Source of the DNA: Sporosarcina sp.
GTDB taxonomy: Bacteria; Bacillota; Bacilli; Bacillales_A; Planococcaceae
DNA length: 64,000 nucleotides
Direction of reading: 5' to 3'
Assembly: GCA_029257435.1 (NCBI GenBank)
Contig: JARIBI010000249.1
Location: 1 to 64,000, forward strand
The position numbers and the translations under genes are program-made. The notes beneath the pieces were generated by a model. The model was not told the DNA's origin. It did no database searches and saw only the letters and a list, made by a program, of their open reading frames with translations. Numbering within the stretch: the stretch's first letter is position 1; every line of letters starts with the position of its first letter. This document shows, piece after piece, positions 28,808-39,420 of the stretch.

Positions 28808-30368
28808 GGTCGTCATCACCTTCTTTCAATACAGCACCTTCACTGGTTTCAACAATTTCATTTTTATTATGCCCCGCCATGAATAACCCGAGTTCTTGTT
28901 CTGACGTTTCCGCAGGAATAACTGTGTCTACAATTGCTCCGTCATAAATAACAGCAATTTGGTCAGACACGTTCATGACTTCATCAAGCTCAAATGAGAT
29001 TAAGAGAACTGCTTTTCCTTGATCCCGCTGCTCAATAAGGCGTTTGTGAATGAATTCAATCGCACCTACATCCAGACCTCGAGTAGGAAGTGCAGCAATA
29101 AGCAAATCAGGATTTCGATCCACTTCACGGCCGATAATCAGCTTCTGCTGATTCCCTCCTGAAAGCGCACGTGCCAGCTCATGTTCACCTTGAGTACGAA
29201 CATCAAAGTCAGCAATTAGTTTGTTTGCATGTTTTGAAACTTCTTTATAATTCATAAGGCCATTCGTAGAGTAAGGTTTTTGATAATACGACTGCAATGC
29301 TGCATTATATCCAACGCTAAAGTCTAGAATGAGACCATGTTTATGACGGTCTTGAGGGATATGACCCAATCCGTTTTCTGTAATTTGTCTGGGATTCTTA
29401 TTCGTTACGTCTTTATCACCCATAATAATTTTACCGGATTTCACTTTACGCAGTCCAGTAATCGCCTCGATCAATTCCGATTGACCGTTGCCGTCAATAC
29501 CAGCAAGACCAACGATTTCTCCTCGTCGAACAGATAAGTTTAAACTTTTAACTTTTTCAATCCCGCGGTAATCGGTCACAACTAAGTTTTCAATCTTCAA
29601 GATTTCTTCTGTTGGATGAGATGGACCTTTTTCGGTTTTGAACGTTACTTGGCGCCCAACCATTAGCGTAGCAAGCTCTTCTGGATTCGACTCTGATGTT
29701 GTAACTGTTCCAATCCCTTCCCCTTTACGAATAACAGTGACGCGATCAGAAACGGACATTATCTCTTGAAGTTTGTGAGTGATTAGAATGATTGACTTAC
29801 CTTCTTCAATCAACTTATGCATAATTCTAATTAACTCATCGATTTCCTGTGGTGTTAGAGAAGCTGTCGGTTCATCAAAAATCAAAATTTCAGCACCGCG
29901 ATAAAGCGTTTTCAGAATTTCCACACGTTGTTGCATGCCGACAGAAATATCTTCAATCTTCGCATATGGATCAACGTCCAACCCGTACAATTTGGAGATT
30001 TCCGCTACTTTCTTAGCGGAATCCTTAATGTTGATCATCCCCATTTTAGTAGGTTCGCTGCCAAGGATAATATTTTCAGTTACCGTTAAATTTTCAACAA
30101 GCATAAAGTGCTGGTGAACCATTCCGATTCCTAAATCATTAGCTACGTTCGGATTTGAAATGTCGACTTTTTTGCCTTTGACTTTAATCTCTCCGCCATC
30201 TGGCTGATATAGACCGAATAATACGTTCATCAATGTTGACTTACCTGCACCATTCTCGCCTAAAAGTGCATGAATTTCCCCTTTTTTCAACTGAAGAGTA
30301 ATATTGTTATTCGCATAGAAAGTACCGAACTTCTTTTTAATATTCAGCATCTCGATGACGTATTCCAC
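28800..30368 (-). CDS. nupO: nucleoside ABC transporter ATP-binding protein NupO (two NBDs)
   Basis: GENGAGKSTLMN; ISVGMQQRVEILK; second NBD LSGGNQQKLIIGRE. Confidence 0.92.
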   Translation of the reverse strand: MEYVIEMLNIKKKFGTFYANNNITLQLKKGEIHALLGENGAGKSTLMNVLFGLYQPDGGEIKVKGKKVDISNPNVANDLGIGMVHQHFMLVENLTVTENIILGSEPTKMGMINIKDSAKKVAEISKLYGLDVDPYAKIEDISVGMQQRVEILKTLYRGAEILIFDEPTASLTPQEIDELIRIMHKLIEEGKSIILITHKLQEIMSVSDRVTVIRKGEGIGTVTTSESNPEELATLMVGRQVTFKTEKGPSHPTEEILKIENLVVTDYRGIEKVKSLNLSVRRGEIVGLAGIDGNGQSELIEAITGLRKVKSGKIIMGDKDVTNKNPRQITENGLGHIPQDRHKHGLILDFSVGYNAALQSYYQKPYSTNGLMNYKEVSKHANKLIADFDVRTQGEHELARALSGGNQQKLIIGREVDRNPDLLIAALPTRGLDVGAIEFIHKRLIEQRDQGKAVLLISFELDEVMNVSDQIAVIYDGAIVDTVIPAETSEQELGLFMAGHNKNEIVETSEGAVLKEGDDDHV

Positions 30369-30497
30369 TGATCTCACTTCCTTGCTTATAGTTTCTATAT
30401 TTTGGTTTGTAAAATTGACACAATAAAAGATTCTTGTTAGAACCTTTTAGTCTGTCAACTTCTAACAATTGTTTTTCACTATGTATACAAAAATAAC

Positions 30498-30522
30498 GAA
30501 GGCCGGTATGGACCGGCCCTCA
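30498..30522 (-). terminator. intra-operon GC hairpin between nupN and nupO (possible attenuator/processing site)
   Basis: GAGGGCCGGTCCATACCGGCCTTC on minus strand followed by a weak T-rich tract. Confidence 0.5.
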
Positions 30523-30543
30523 TTTGTATCTTTAGGACAACTC

Positions 30544-31617
30544 TTACTTTTCGCCTGGCACTTCGATTTCACCATCAGAAATCTTTTTGTCGTACTTTTC
30601 AATTTCAGCAAGTACGTCTTCAGGGATTGCACCGTGTGAATCTGCAAGTGCTACACCTTCATCTTGCAAACCATAAACTTTTGTTTCGCCTCCAGGGAAT
30701 TTACCTTCCTGAGACAATTTAGCAATATCATTTACTGCATTGTCAACGCGCTTCAACATAGAAGTCAATGTTACATTCTCGTCTCCAACTTGACCTTCGT
30801 CATACTGGTCAGAGTCAACTCCGATTACCCAAACATATGCATCTTTGTCTGCAGTTTTACGTTCTTTTGCTTCACTGAATACACCATTTCCAGTACCACC
30901 AGCTGCGTGGAAGATAATATCTACGCCTGATGAGTACATACGGTTAGCTGCTGCTTTACCAAGTTCTGCTTTATCAAAAGCACCTGTGTACTGAACGTCA
31001 ACTTTAATTTCTGGCTTAACTGCTTTAACACCTGCAAGGAAACCTACTTCAAAACGTTCGATAACTGGAATTTCCATACCACCAACAAAACCGATTTTAT
31101 CGGATTTAGTCATTAGAGCTGCAGCAACACCTGCAAGGTAAGCTCCTTCTTGTTCTTTAAAAAGAACACTTGCTACGTTTGGCTGTTCAACAACACCATC
31201 AATGATTGCGAACTCAGTATCCTTCTGCTGCTGAGCAATTGTATCAATTGCATCTTCCATAAGGAAGCCAACACCAAAGATCAAGTTGAAATCACGACGA
31301 GCGAGCGCATTTAGATTTGTTGTATAGTCTGCATCACTTTGCGACTGTAAGTAGTCAAATCCTCCGTCGCCTTTTTTCAAGCTGTTTTCTTCACCAAACT
31401 CCTGAATCCCTTTCCAAGCGGATTGGTTGAAGGATTTGTCGTCGATACCGCCGACATCCGTTACCATACCTAATGAGAATTCAGAAGCATTGCCGCCGTC
31501 AGAAGATGAACCTTTGTCACTTCCCTTGTTATCTTCCTTGTCTGAACCACAAGCTCCCAAAACTGTACCTGCAGCAAGTACAAGAGATAGTGCAAGACCA
31601 AATCTGCGTTTACTCAT
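30544..31617 (-). CDS. nupN: BMP family nucleoside-binding lipoprotein NupN
   Basis: Lipobox [39 protein letters not shown]. Confidence 0.93.
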   Translation of the reverse strand: MSKRRFGLALSLVLAAGTVLGACGSDKEDNKGSDKGSSSDGGNASEFSLGMVTDVGGIDDKSFNQSAWKGIQEFGEENSLKKGDGGFDYLQSQSDADYTTNLNALARRDFNLIFGVGFLMEDAIDTIAQQQKDTEFAIIDGVVEQPNVASVLFKEQEGAYLAGVAAALMTKSDKIGFVGGMEIPVIERFEVGFLAGVKAVKPEIKVDVQYTGAFDKAELGKAAANRMYSSGVDIIFHAAGGTGNGVFSEAKERKTADKDAYVWVIGVDSDQYDEGQVGDENVTLTSMLKRVDNAVNDIAKLSQEGKFPGGETKVYGLQDEGVALADSHGAIPEDVLAEIEKYDKKISDGEIEVPGEK

Positions 31618-31666
31618 TTTGTGACCTCCCTATTTATATGTTGGTATGATTATGGCGTAAATCGCC

Positions 31667-32395
31667 TTATACCCGTTTACGTACCACATGGAAGCTGAAT
31701 TTGTCCGCGCGGAAATAGTTCTTAGAAAACAAGACCATTTCCCCTGTTTCCGTGTAGTGTTTTTGCAGCAATACAAGCAATGGAACATCGACACCACACC
31801 GAAGTATGGAAGATGCTTCTTCGTCATATCCTACAGGTTCAATATGCGCGATTGCTTGGGAAATATGAATTTCCCCATTTTTTTCTAGCGCATCAAAAAT
31901 CGAGTTCTTCATAAGAGCTGTCGCTTCAGTTTGAAGATTTTTCTTGTCTACTTGGTCCACACAATAAACGACAGGTTCACCGTCTGCTGTCCGGACTCTT
32001 TTAATTGTAACAATGGAGTCCTCGTGGTTGCAACCGAACTTTTCAATACTGTCTTCTGTTGCAAATGCGTCTGAAACTTCAAGGAAAATCGTTCCCGGCT
32101 CCATCCCCGCAGCACGGATCATGGAAGAAACACTTGATAGCTCTTCGATACCAGAGGAGAATAATGGACGCGCTTTCAAAAATGTCCCGACTCCGTGTTT
32201 TCGAACAATTATTTTCTCTTCTTCTAAAACACGTAGTGCTTCCCGCAACGTTGCCCGACTTACGCCTAACGTCCTAGCCAGTTCAAACTCCGAAGGGAAT
32301 TTTTCATTTTCTTTAAAAACGCCGGCTTCAATGTCCTGCTTAATATGCTCGATGACTTGGACATATAAATGTCTTTGATCTGCCTTAATCACCAA
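31667..32395 (-). CDS. nupR: GntR/HutC-family regulator (YmfC/NupR-like)
   Basis: N-terminal wHTH LYVQVIEHIKQDIEAGVFKENEKFPSEFELARTLGVSRATLREALRVLEEE, UTRA C-domain; adjacent to nupNOPQ and spoIIIE. Probable TTG start. Confidence 0.85.
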   Translation of the reverse strand: MVIKADQRHLYVQVIEHIKQDIEAGVFKENEKFPSEFELARTLGVSRATLREALRVLEEEKIIVRKHGVGTFLKARPLFSSGIEELSSVSSMIRAAGMEPGTIFLEVSDAFATEDSIEKFGCNHEDSIVTIKRVRTADGEPVVYCVDQVDKKNLQTEATALMKNSIFDALEKNGEIHISQAIAHIEPVGYDEEASSILRCGVDVPLLVLLQKHYTETGEMVLFSKNYFRADKFSFHVVRKRV

Positions 32396-32412
32396 TCCAT
32401 CTCCCTCCGGCC

Positions 32413-32439
32413 GAGGTCAGACCTCTGATGTTTAACATC
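32413..32439. promoter_or_regulatory. two adjacent perfect 13-bp palindromes upstream of nupR
   Basis: GAGGTC-A-GACCTC (32413-32425) and GATGTT-T-AACATC (32427-32439), separated by 1 bp; likely -10 TATAGT at 32454-32459 (minus). Confidence 0.6.
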
Positions 32440-32546
32440 GTTCTATTCACCCATACTATAACATTTAACGACGAAAAAATAAACATCGTTTCAAAAAATT
32501 ATTTCTTAAGGAATACCTATTGTTCTAAATCTGACAAATCTTTGCG

Positions 32547-34919
32547 TTACATGTCTGTAGAATCTTTTCCTACTAATACTTGTCTTGGCTTACTTCCTTC
32601 AGGCGGTCCTACGACTCCGCGCATTTCCATTTGATCGACAATGCGTGCTGCCCGCGAATACCCTACACGGAAACGGCGCTGCAGCAAGGAAACGGAAGCA
32701 GTTTGCATCTCTACGACTAATTGAACTGCATCGTCATAAAGTTCATCTGTCTCATCAAACTGCTGGACTTCCTCGATTTCTGTTGGAATCATTTCTTCTT
32801 GATACTGTGCTTTTTGCTGCTGAATAACAAAGTCGACAACTGATTCCACTTCACGATCCGATACAAATGCACCTTGAACCCGCGTTGGCTTAGAAGCACC
32901 AGCAGGAAGGAACAGCATATCCCCTCTGCCTAGAAGTTTTTCTGCACCCCCACTGTCAAGAATCGTTCGGGAATCGATTGCAGAAGAGACTGAAAATGCA
33001 ATTCTAGATGGAATGTTTGCCTTGATGATGCCTGTAATGACATCTACACTTGGCCGCTGTGTAGCGATGATCAAATGAATACCGGCGGCACGAGCCATTT
33101 GAGCAAGACGTGTAATCGCATCTTCCACTTCGTTAGATGCAACCATCATCAAATCAGCAAGCTCATCCACAATCACTACGATGTAAGGCATTTTGGGATG
33201 CTTCTCATCATTTTCTTCATTCCAAGTGTCGATATGTGAGTTATAGCCCTCGATATTCCTCGTGCCTGTATGGGAAAACAACTCATAACGTCTTTCCATT
33301 TCCGAAACTACTTTTTTCAGTGCTTGTGCCGCTTTTCTAGGATCGGTCACAACTGGCGCCAATAAATGCGGGATTCCGTTATAGACATTGAGTTCCACCA
33401 TCTTAGGGTCTATCATCATCATTTTCACTTCATGAGGTTTGGCTCTCATTATAATGCTGATAATAATTCCGTTTACGCAGACACTTTTACCGCTACCAGT
33501 TGCACCAGCAATCAATACGTGAGGCATTTTGTTCAATTCTGACAGCATGGCTTCACCTGTCACATCCCGCCCTAAAGCAATCAGCAGTTTCGAATCAGGG
33601 CGGTTGTTCTCTTTCGCTTCTAGAACCTCGCGCAAACTCACGACTGCAACTGCGGTATTAGGCACTTCAATGCCAACTGCCGATTTCCCAGGGATTGGTG
33701 CTTCGATTCGAATCCCGCTTGCTGCGAGTGCTAACGCAATATCATCCGCCAAACTGACAATCCGACTCACTTTCACTCCGGTATCCGGAAGTACTTCATA
33801 TTTGGTTACAGCAGGTCCTAAATGGACTTGTGTAACGCGTGCTTTCACTCCAAAACTATGGAAGGTCCGCTCCAGCTTTTGCGCGTTTGCTTGAATTGCA
33901 TTGTACTCTCCCGATTGGTCGTTTTCAGGAGGCTGTTTCAATAAGTTGAATGATGGTAGCTGATACGACTCGTTTTCTTCTTCTCCTGATACACCTTGAT
34001 AAGGATTCTTAGTTGCATTACTTGAATCAGGATCTTTTTGATCTGCAGCCGGTGCAGATTCCGTCTCTTTTGGAGCCGGCACTTCTGCAACATCATTCCG
34101 TTCATTAAATGCGGATATGATTGGCTGAACATAAGGCGTCTCATCTTCAGGAAGTGCATTCACATGAACAGGCTGCGATGTAGAGTCCTTCTCTTGGACA
34201 GACTCATTCTGATGCTTGCTGGAGCGGGTTGTGCGCGCTGGCTTGGTCTTTTTTTCAGGGACTGCTTTCGTGACGGTTCGGAAACTAATTCCTTTAAGCT
34301 TTTGTTTTATGGTTGAATATGCAGCAGGGAACCACTCGGCCAGATATGGAGCAAGGGCCTTTCCAGAAACGAGGATTAGCCCTGTTAATAAAAGCAATAC
34401 ACCCGCTACTGCTGCACCTGCAGAATCAAAGAGCGAATAGAACATTGCAAAAAGGACGGCTCCAATCATGCCGCCGCCAAGCGTTCCACTTCTTGTACTA
34501 ATCCCTCCATTCGAGATGAGTACTTTCCACGTTTCCTTTAATGCAGAATCTGACATTAGGATCCGACTTGCAGAGAGTTCTTTAAACAGTAAAATATGGC
34601 TGAATAAGAGCAGACTTGCAAGGATGCAGAGACTTCCACCGACAATCCGATTTTTCCAGCCTAGTTCCCCGCGTTTCACCATGAATAGTAACGCTTGTAC
34701 AATCAGTATGAAGGGCAGTGCTACATGCCAATTACCAAATAGGAATCTGCTAAACGAACCCAGACCTCTCCCGACAATGCCAAATTCGAAAATCATGATA
34801 ACGGCAAGTGCTAGCATTGTTAAGCCGATTACTTCAAATAAGAGCGGGTTTAAGGGCGATTTCCCTTTTTTCTTACTAGGTGCTCGTTTCTTTTTCTTTT
34901 TTGAGACTTTCTTAGACAT
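32547..34919 (-). CDS. spoIIIE: DNA translocase SpoIIIE/FtsK
   Basis: Four N-terminal TMs, [20 protein letters not shown] Walker A, C-terminal gamma domain. Confidence 0.95.
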   Translation of the reverse strand: MSKKVSKKKKKRAPSKKKGKSPLNPLLFEVIGLTMLALAVIMIFEFGIVGRGLGSFSRFLFGNWHVALPFILIVQALLFMVKRGELGWKNRIVGGSLCILASLLLFSHILLFKELSASRILMSDSALKETWKVLISNGGISTRSGTLGGGMIGAVLFAMFYSLFDSAGAAVAGVLLLLTGLILVSGKALAPYLAEWFPAAYSTIKQKLKGISFRTVTKAVPEKKTKPARTTRSSKHQNESVQEKDSTSQPVHVNALPEDETPYVQPIISAFNERNDVAEVPAPKETESAPAADQKDPDSSNATKNPYQGVSGEEENESYQLPSFNLLKQPPENDQSGEYNAIQANAQKLERTFHSFGVKARVTQVHLGPAVTKYEVLPDTGVKVSRIVSLADDIALALAASGIRIEAPIPGKSAVGIEVPNTAVAVVSLREVLEAKENNRPDSKLLIALGRDVTGEAMLSELNKMPHVLIAGATGSGKSVCVNGIIISIIMRAKPHEVKMMMIDPKMVELNVYNGIPHLLAPVVTDPRKAAQALKKVVSEMERRYELFSHTGTRNIEGYNSHIDTWNEENDEKHPKMPYIVVIVDELADLMMVASNEVEDAITRLAQMARAAGIHLIIATQRPSVDVITGIIKANIPSRIAFSVSSAIDSRTILDSGGAEKLLGRGDMLFLPAGASKPTRVQGAFVSDREVESVVDFVIQQQKAQYQEEMIPTEIEEVQQFDETDELYDDAVQLVVEMQTASVSLLQRRFRVGYSRAARIVDQMEMRGVVGPPEGSKPRQVLVGKDSTDM

Positions 34920-34942
34920 GCTGTCCCTCCTTTTTGCGAAAA

Positions 34943-34980
34943 AAGGATTTCCTGCCTGACGGCAAGGAAATCCTTAAGAA
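34943..34980 (-). terminator. rnjB terminator
   Basis: AAGGATTTCCTTGCCGTCAGGCAGGAAATCCTTTTTT on minus strand. Confidence 0.85.
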
Positions 34981-34991
34981 GAATCTTTCAA

Positions 34992-36659
34992 TCAATACTC
35001 CATAATAATTGGAATAATCATTGGTCGTCTTTTCGTTTGCTGATACAAATAAGAGCTGAGCGTGTCGCGGATCTCTTGTTTTATGTTTGTCCATTCAAAC
35101 GTTTCTTTATTCACATATTTTTCTACAATTTTACGAATCAAGTTAGATGCTTCTTCTAGCAGCTCTTCTGATTCACGAACGTAGACAAATCCGCGTGAGA
35201 CAATCTCCGGACCTGCAGCAATTCGTTTTTGTTTGCGGCTTAGTGTAATTACGATTGTAAAAATACCATCTTGGGAAAGCAGCTTACGATCCCTCAAAAC
35301 GATATTTCCAACATCTCCCACACCAATTCCATCGATCAATATGTTGCCCGCAGTAACACGGCCGCTCATTCTGATTTTACCGCTCTTGTATTCAACGATA
35401 TCGCCTTTATCAGCAATGAAGATCTGATTTTTGCGCATACCAATCTCTTGAGCAAGTTTAGAGTGGGCAATCAGCATTCTGTATTCACCCGTTACAGGGA
35501 TGAAGTTTTTTGGTTGCATAAGGTTAAGCATCATTTTCAAATCTTCTTGACTGCCATGTCCTGAAACGTGGACATTACGAGCTGACGTCAAGACCGTTGC
35601 ACCTGCTTTCGCAAGTTCGTTCATCATAGAATAGACAGAGACCTCAGAACCCGGTGACGGTGTAACCGTGATTAGCACTGTATCCGTATCTTTAATGCGA
35701 ATATCGCGATGATGTTTGCGAACGATTTTTTCAAGTGCTTCAAGTGGTTCACCTTGGTTGCCTGTTAAAATGATTGCGACTTCACTATCATCATAGTTGC
35801 CGATATCTTTAACAGAAATGACGATGCCTTCGCCCACATTTAAGTAACCAAGTTTAACGCCAACCTCGAAGTAGCTCTCTAAGCTTTTACCAACAACTGC
35901 CACTTTCTTGCCTGTTTCAGCTGCCTTGTCCAGTACTTGCTGGATACGGAGGAAATTAGATGCATAAACTGCAACTAGTATTCTTCCTTCTGCACCATAA
36001 AACGTTTTGGACAATTGGTTTTCGACAACTGTTTCAGAAGTGGTATATCCTGGCCGTTCAGCCTCGGTTGAATCGGACATTAAAATAAATACGCCTTCTT
36101 CGCCAAGTGCTGCCATTTTCCCAAGATCAGGTTTGTAAGGTCCTTTCGCTGCCTGGTCGAATTTAAACTCCCCTGTATGAACGATTGCTCCTTCACTCGT
36201 ATGGAACACAATACCCAGTGCATCAGGGATACTGTGAGTCGTATTGAAAAACGTCACATATGTACGTTTGAAATTCATGCGACTCTTCGTAGATACTTCG
36301 AAAAATTTCACGTTGGAAGGAGCAGGCATCACTTTCAAATGCTCTTTAGCAAGAGCAAGTGTCAGTTTTGAACCGTAAACTGGTGCTTGTACTTTTTGCA
36401 GTAAATATGCAATTGCCCCAATTGCATCCTCATGACCGTGTGTTAAAAAGATTCCTTTAACACGATCTTTGTTTTCTTCCAGGTATGTCATATCAGGAAT
36501 CACAAAATCGATTCCAAGCATTTCTTCTTCCGGGAACATCAGGCCTGCATCAACGACAAAAAGTTCCTCGTCGATTTCTACCACATACATCGATTTCCCT
36601 AACTCTCCCACTCCGCCAAGCGGAATGACTTTAATTACTTCATTTTTGACTTTAGTCAC
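34992..36659 (-). CDS. rnjB: ribonuclease J (RNase J2-like), GTG start
   Basis: LTHGHEDAIGAI metallo-beta-lactamase motif (HGHEDAIG); beta-CASP; GTG start at 36659; spoIIIE-adjacent. Confidence 0.88.
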   Translation of the reverse strand: MTKVKNEVIKVIPLGGVGELGKSMYVVEIDEELFVVDAGLMFPEEEMLGIDFVIPDMTYLEENKDRVKGIFLTHGHEDAIGAIAYLLQKVQAPVYGSKLTLALAKEHLKVMPAPSNVKFFEVSTKSRMNFKRTYVTFFNTTHSIPDALGIVFHTSEGAIVHTGEFKFDQAAKGPYKPDLGKMAALGEEGVFILMSDSTEAERPGYTTSETVVENQLSKTFYGAEGRILVAVYASNFLRIQQVLDKAAETGKKVAVVGKSLESYFEVGVKLGYLNVGEGIVISVKDIGNYDDSEVAIILTGNQGEPLEALEKIVRKHHRDIRIKDTDTVLITVTPSPGSEVSVYSMMNELAKAGATVLTSARNVHVSGHGSQEDLKMMLNLMQPKNFIPVTGEYRMLIAHSKLAQEIGMRKNQIFIADKGDIVEYKSGKIRMSGRVTAGNILIDGIGVGDVGNIVLRDRKLLSQDGIFTIVITLSRKQKRIAAGPEIVSRGFVYVRESEELLEEASNLIRKIVEKYVNKETFEWTNIKQEIRDTLSSYLYQQTKRRPMIIPIIMEY

Positions 36660-36735
36660 ATTGTTTCCTCCTATATAAAATTCCCGCGCTAAACGACTAG
36701 TTCTCATTATACTTTACAGAGCAGTTCTGCACAAA

Positions 36736-36763
36736 CAAAAAAAGCCGGCAGTCTCGCCGGCTA
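36736..36763 (-). terminator. dapA terminator
   Basis: GATAGCCGGCGAGACTGCCGGCTTTTTTT on minus strand. Confidence 0.8.
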
Positions 36764-37654
36764 TCCCGTTTTCGAATCAAATTGCTGTTGAAACGTTAGC
36801 ATTGTATGGTCTAAATAAGAATCATGTTCTGCAATTCCGACAAGCGGCAGACGTACATCCCCCACCGGAAGTCCAATTTTTTTCAACAGATATTTAATCG
36901 GCACAGGATTTGGTTTTGAAAATACAGCGTGAAATAGCGGCATGAGTGTTAGGTGCAACTCCGCTGCATTAAGTGTGTTTCCAGTATGATAATCACGGAT
37001 CATACGCTGCATTTCGAGTCCCGCAATATGTGAAGTTACTGAAATAACTCCTGCTCCTCCAATTGCCAATAGCGGTAAAGTTAACGCATCATCTCCGCTA
37101 TAAACTCTAAATGCATCATCTGTTCCTTCAATGATTGCAGCCATTTGGGCCAAGTCTCCGCTGGCTTCTTTAACCGCTTCAATGTTCGTTACTTTCGATA
37201 ACCGAATGACTGTTTCTGCAGACAAATTCACTCCTGATCTCCCTGGAATGTTGTAAAGCAAGACTGGAAGGGATGTATTTTCTGCAATTGTTTTAAAGTG
37301 TGCATACAGCCCGTCTTGGTCGGGTTTATTATAATAAGGTACGACAAGCATTACACCGTCTGCACCGAGCTGTTCTGCCCGTCTCGTTGCATGTATGGAA
37401 GCGTGAGTATCATTGCTGCCAGTCCCCGCAATGACAGGGATTCGTTTATCCACGATTGAAATCGCATGAACGAGCAATCGCTCTTTTTCTTGTTCTGATA
37501 AAGTAGGTGATTCTCCAGTCGTTCCATTGACAATGAGCGAATTTGTTCCGTTATCGATTAGATGATCGATAAGAAGTGTTGTCACTTCATAGTCAATCTG
37601 CCCTTCTTCGTTAAACGGTGTAACCATCGCTGTACCAATCGAACCTAACTTCAT
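36761..37654 (-). CDS. dapA: 4-hydroxy-tetrahydrodipicolinate synthase
   Basis: LGSIGTAMVTPFNEEGQIDYE; NGTTGESPTL; LYNIPGRSGVNL. Confidence 0.95.
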   Translation of the reverse strand: MKLGSIGTAMVTPFNEEGQIDYEVTTLLIDHLIDNGTNSLIVNGTTGESPTLSEQEKERLLVHAISIVDKRIPVIAGTGSNDTHASIHATRRAEQLGADGVMLVVPYYNKPDQDGLYAHFKTIAENTSLPVLLYNIPGRSGVNLSAETVIRLSKVTNIEAVKEASGDLAQMAAIIEGTDDAFRVYSGDDALTLPLLAIGGAGVISVTSHIAGLEMQRMIRDYHTGNTLNAAELHLTLMPLFHAVFSKPNPVPIKYLLKKIGLPVGDVRLPLVGIAEHDSYLDHTMLTFQQQFDSKTG

Positions 37655-37677
37655 TCGCACCATTCCTTTTCAGTTAT

Positions 37678-38724
37678 CTAGTTGTTTTGTGCGTCGCGAT
37701 TTTTAAGAAGCTGCTCTGCGATCTGAACAGAATTCAGCGCAGCACCCTTCAACAAATTATCCGCGACAATCCACAAGTGAAAGCCTCTTGGATGATCTGG
37801 ATCTTTCCGAATGCGTCCAACATAAACATCGTCTTTGTTCTCTGCAAAAAGAGGCATTGGATACGTCTGTGTAGCAGGGTTATCTTGAACGACTACGCCG
37901 GGTGCTTTTGAAATCGCCCGACTGAACTCCTCCGCAGTTATCCCCTCTTTTTCAATTTCCACATAAACCGATTCTGAATGCCCTGTAACGACGGGCAATC
38001 GTACACATGTTGCAGATACCGCTATTGTTGGATCATTGAAGATCTTTTTAGTTTCATTAATCATTTTCCACTCTTCTTTTGTATAGCCCATATCATCGAA
38101 AGAATCGATTTGCGGGATTGCATTAAATGCTATTGGATAATGCCGTTCAGCCCCGGCACTTGGCAGCTGTGAAGCGGAATTTTCTGCTCTGCTGTCAAAT
38201 TGACCGCTTTGCGATTTTAATTCTAAAATCGCATCTGCCCCTGCACCCGAAACGGCCTGGTAAGTAGATACAAGAATCTTCTTAAGGCCAAATGCTTCTT
38301 TTATTGGATTTAGTGCAACGACCATCTGAATCGTTGAACAGTTCGGATTTGCAATCAACCCATTATGGGTATCCAATGCTTTAGGATTTACTTCAGGAAC
38401 AACAAGCGGAACCTCTACATCCATTCGGAACGCACTGGTATTATCAATCACAACCGTTCCCCGCCGAGTGGCTTCTGCTGCCAGGTTTTCAGAAATAGCC
38501 CCGCCCGCACTGAAAAAAGCAAAATCGACGCCATGAAAGGATTCTGGTTTTGCTTCTTCGATTGTGAACAATCTTCCGCCCGCTTGAATAACCGTACCTG
38601 CTGATCGGGAAGAAGCTAACAGCTTTACTGAACGAAACGGAAATTTCCGTTCGATGAGTTTATCAAGAATTTTGGCGCCCACTGCACCAGTCGCACCAAC
38701 AATCGCAACCGTATAAGTCTGCAT
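37678..38724 (-). CDS. asd: aspartate-semialdehyde dehydrogenase
   Basis: VAIVGATGAVGAKILDKL; IANPNCSTIQMVVAL. Confidence 0.95.
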   Translation of the reverse strand: MQTYTVAIVGATGAVGAKILDKLIERKFPFRSVKLLASSRSAGTVIQAGGRLFTIEEAKPESFHGVDFAFFSAGGAISENLAAEATRRGTVVIDNTSAFRMDVEVPLVVPEVNPKALDTHNGLIANPNCSTIQMVVALNPIKEAFGLKKILVSTYQAVSGAGADAILELKSQSGQFDSRAENSASQLPSAGAERHYPIAFNAIPQIDSFDDMGYTKEEWKMINETKKIFNDPTIAVSATCVRLPVVTGHSESVYVEIEKEGITAEEFSRAISKAPGVVVQDNPATQTYPMPLFAENKDDVYVGRIRKDPDHPRGFHLWIVADNLLKGAALNSVQIAEQLLKNRDAQNN

Positions 38725-38822
38725 AATGATTCTCCTTCTCTAACTCAATGTTTCAAGAAAAATGAAAACATCGATAATTCGTATTGGAGGAATTATACCA
38801 TAACAAGTATTAGTCAGCAGTG

Positions 38823-39416
38823 TTATTTTTCAGAAGAATGAAGTATTAGTAATGGCTGGAGTTGTTCTTTGTCAATTGCCGCAGCCGCAGCTTCAACAAT
38901 TAATGAAAAATCGCTTATGAGGGAATTCGGTTTTTTGTAGGGGTCATCTTGACCAAAAGGTATGAAGAATACATTTTTCATATTCAAGAGTTTGACGAGG
39001 TTTGCGGCGTTTAATCCTAATGCGTCATTAGTTGAGATTCCAAGCAGTACAGGTGAATAATTGCGCAAAGTAGCTTTAGCCGCCATAAGAACCGGGGAAT
39101 CGGTGGCTGCATTCGCAAAACGGCTCATCGAATTCCCCGTGAGTGGAGCGATAATCATACAGTCAACTGGGGTAGAAGGACCAAAAGGCTCTGCTCCTGC
39201 AATAGAAGAAATCACTTTTTCTCCAGTTGCATTCTCGATTTTCTCTACCCATTCTTCGCCTGTTCCGAAGCGTGTAGCTGCTTTAAGAACAGAGTGAGTG
39301 ATGACAGGTACAACCGTTGCGCCGGCGTCTTGAAGTTTCGCAATCATCGGTAGCAATTCTTCGTACGTACAATGGGAAGCTGTGATTCCCAATCCAATAC
39401 GTTTATTTTCAAGCAT
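38823..39416 (-). CDS. dpaB: dipicolinate synthase subunit B
   Basis: Flavoprotein-like fold; upstream of asd, downstream of dpaA; VDCMIIAPLTGNSMSRFANAATDSPVLMAAKA. Confidence 0.92.
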   Translation of the reverse strand: MLENKRIGLGITASHCTYEELLPMIAKLQDAGATVVPVITHSVLKAATRFGTGEEWVEKIENATGEKVISSIAGAEPFGPSTPVDCMIIAPLTGNSMSRFANAATDSPVLMAAKATLRNYSPVLLGISTNDALGLNAANLVKLLNMKNVFFIPFGQDDPYKKPNSLISDFSLIVEAAAAAIDKEQLQPLLILHSSEK

Positions 39417-39420
39417 TTTT

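Noticed and set aside
36660-36707. 16-aa extension of RNase J ORF
   Set aside because: Conserved start VTKVKNEVIKVIPLGG at GTG 36659 with GGAGG-type RBS just upstream.
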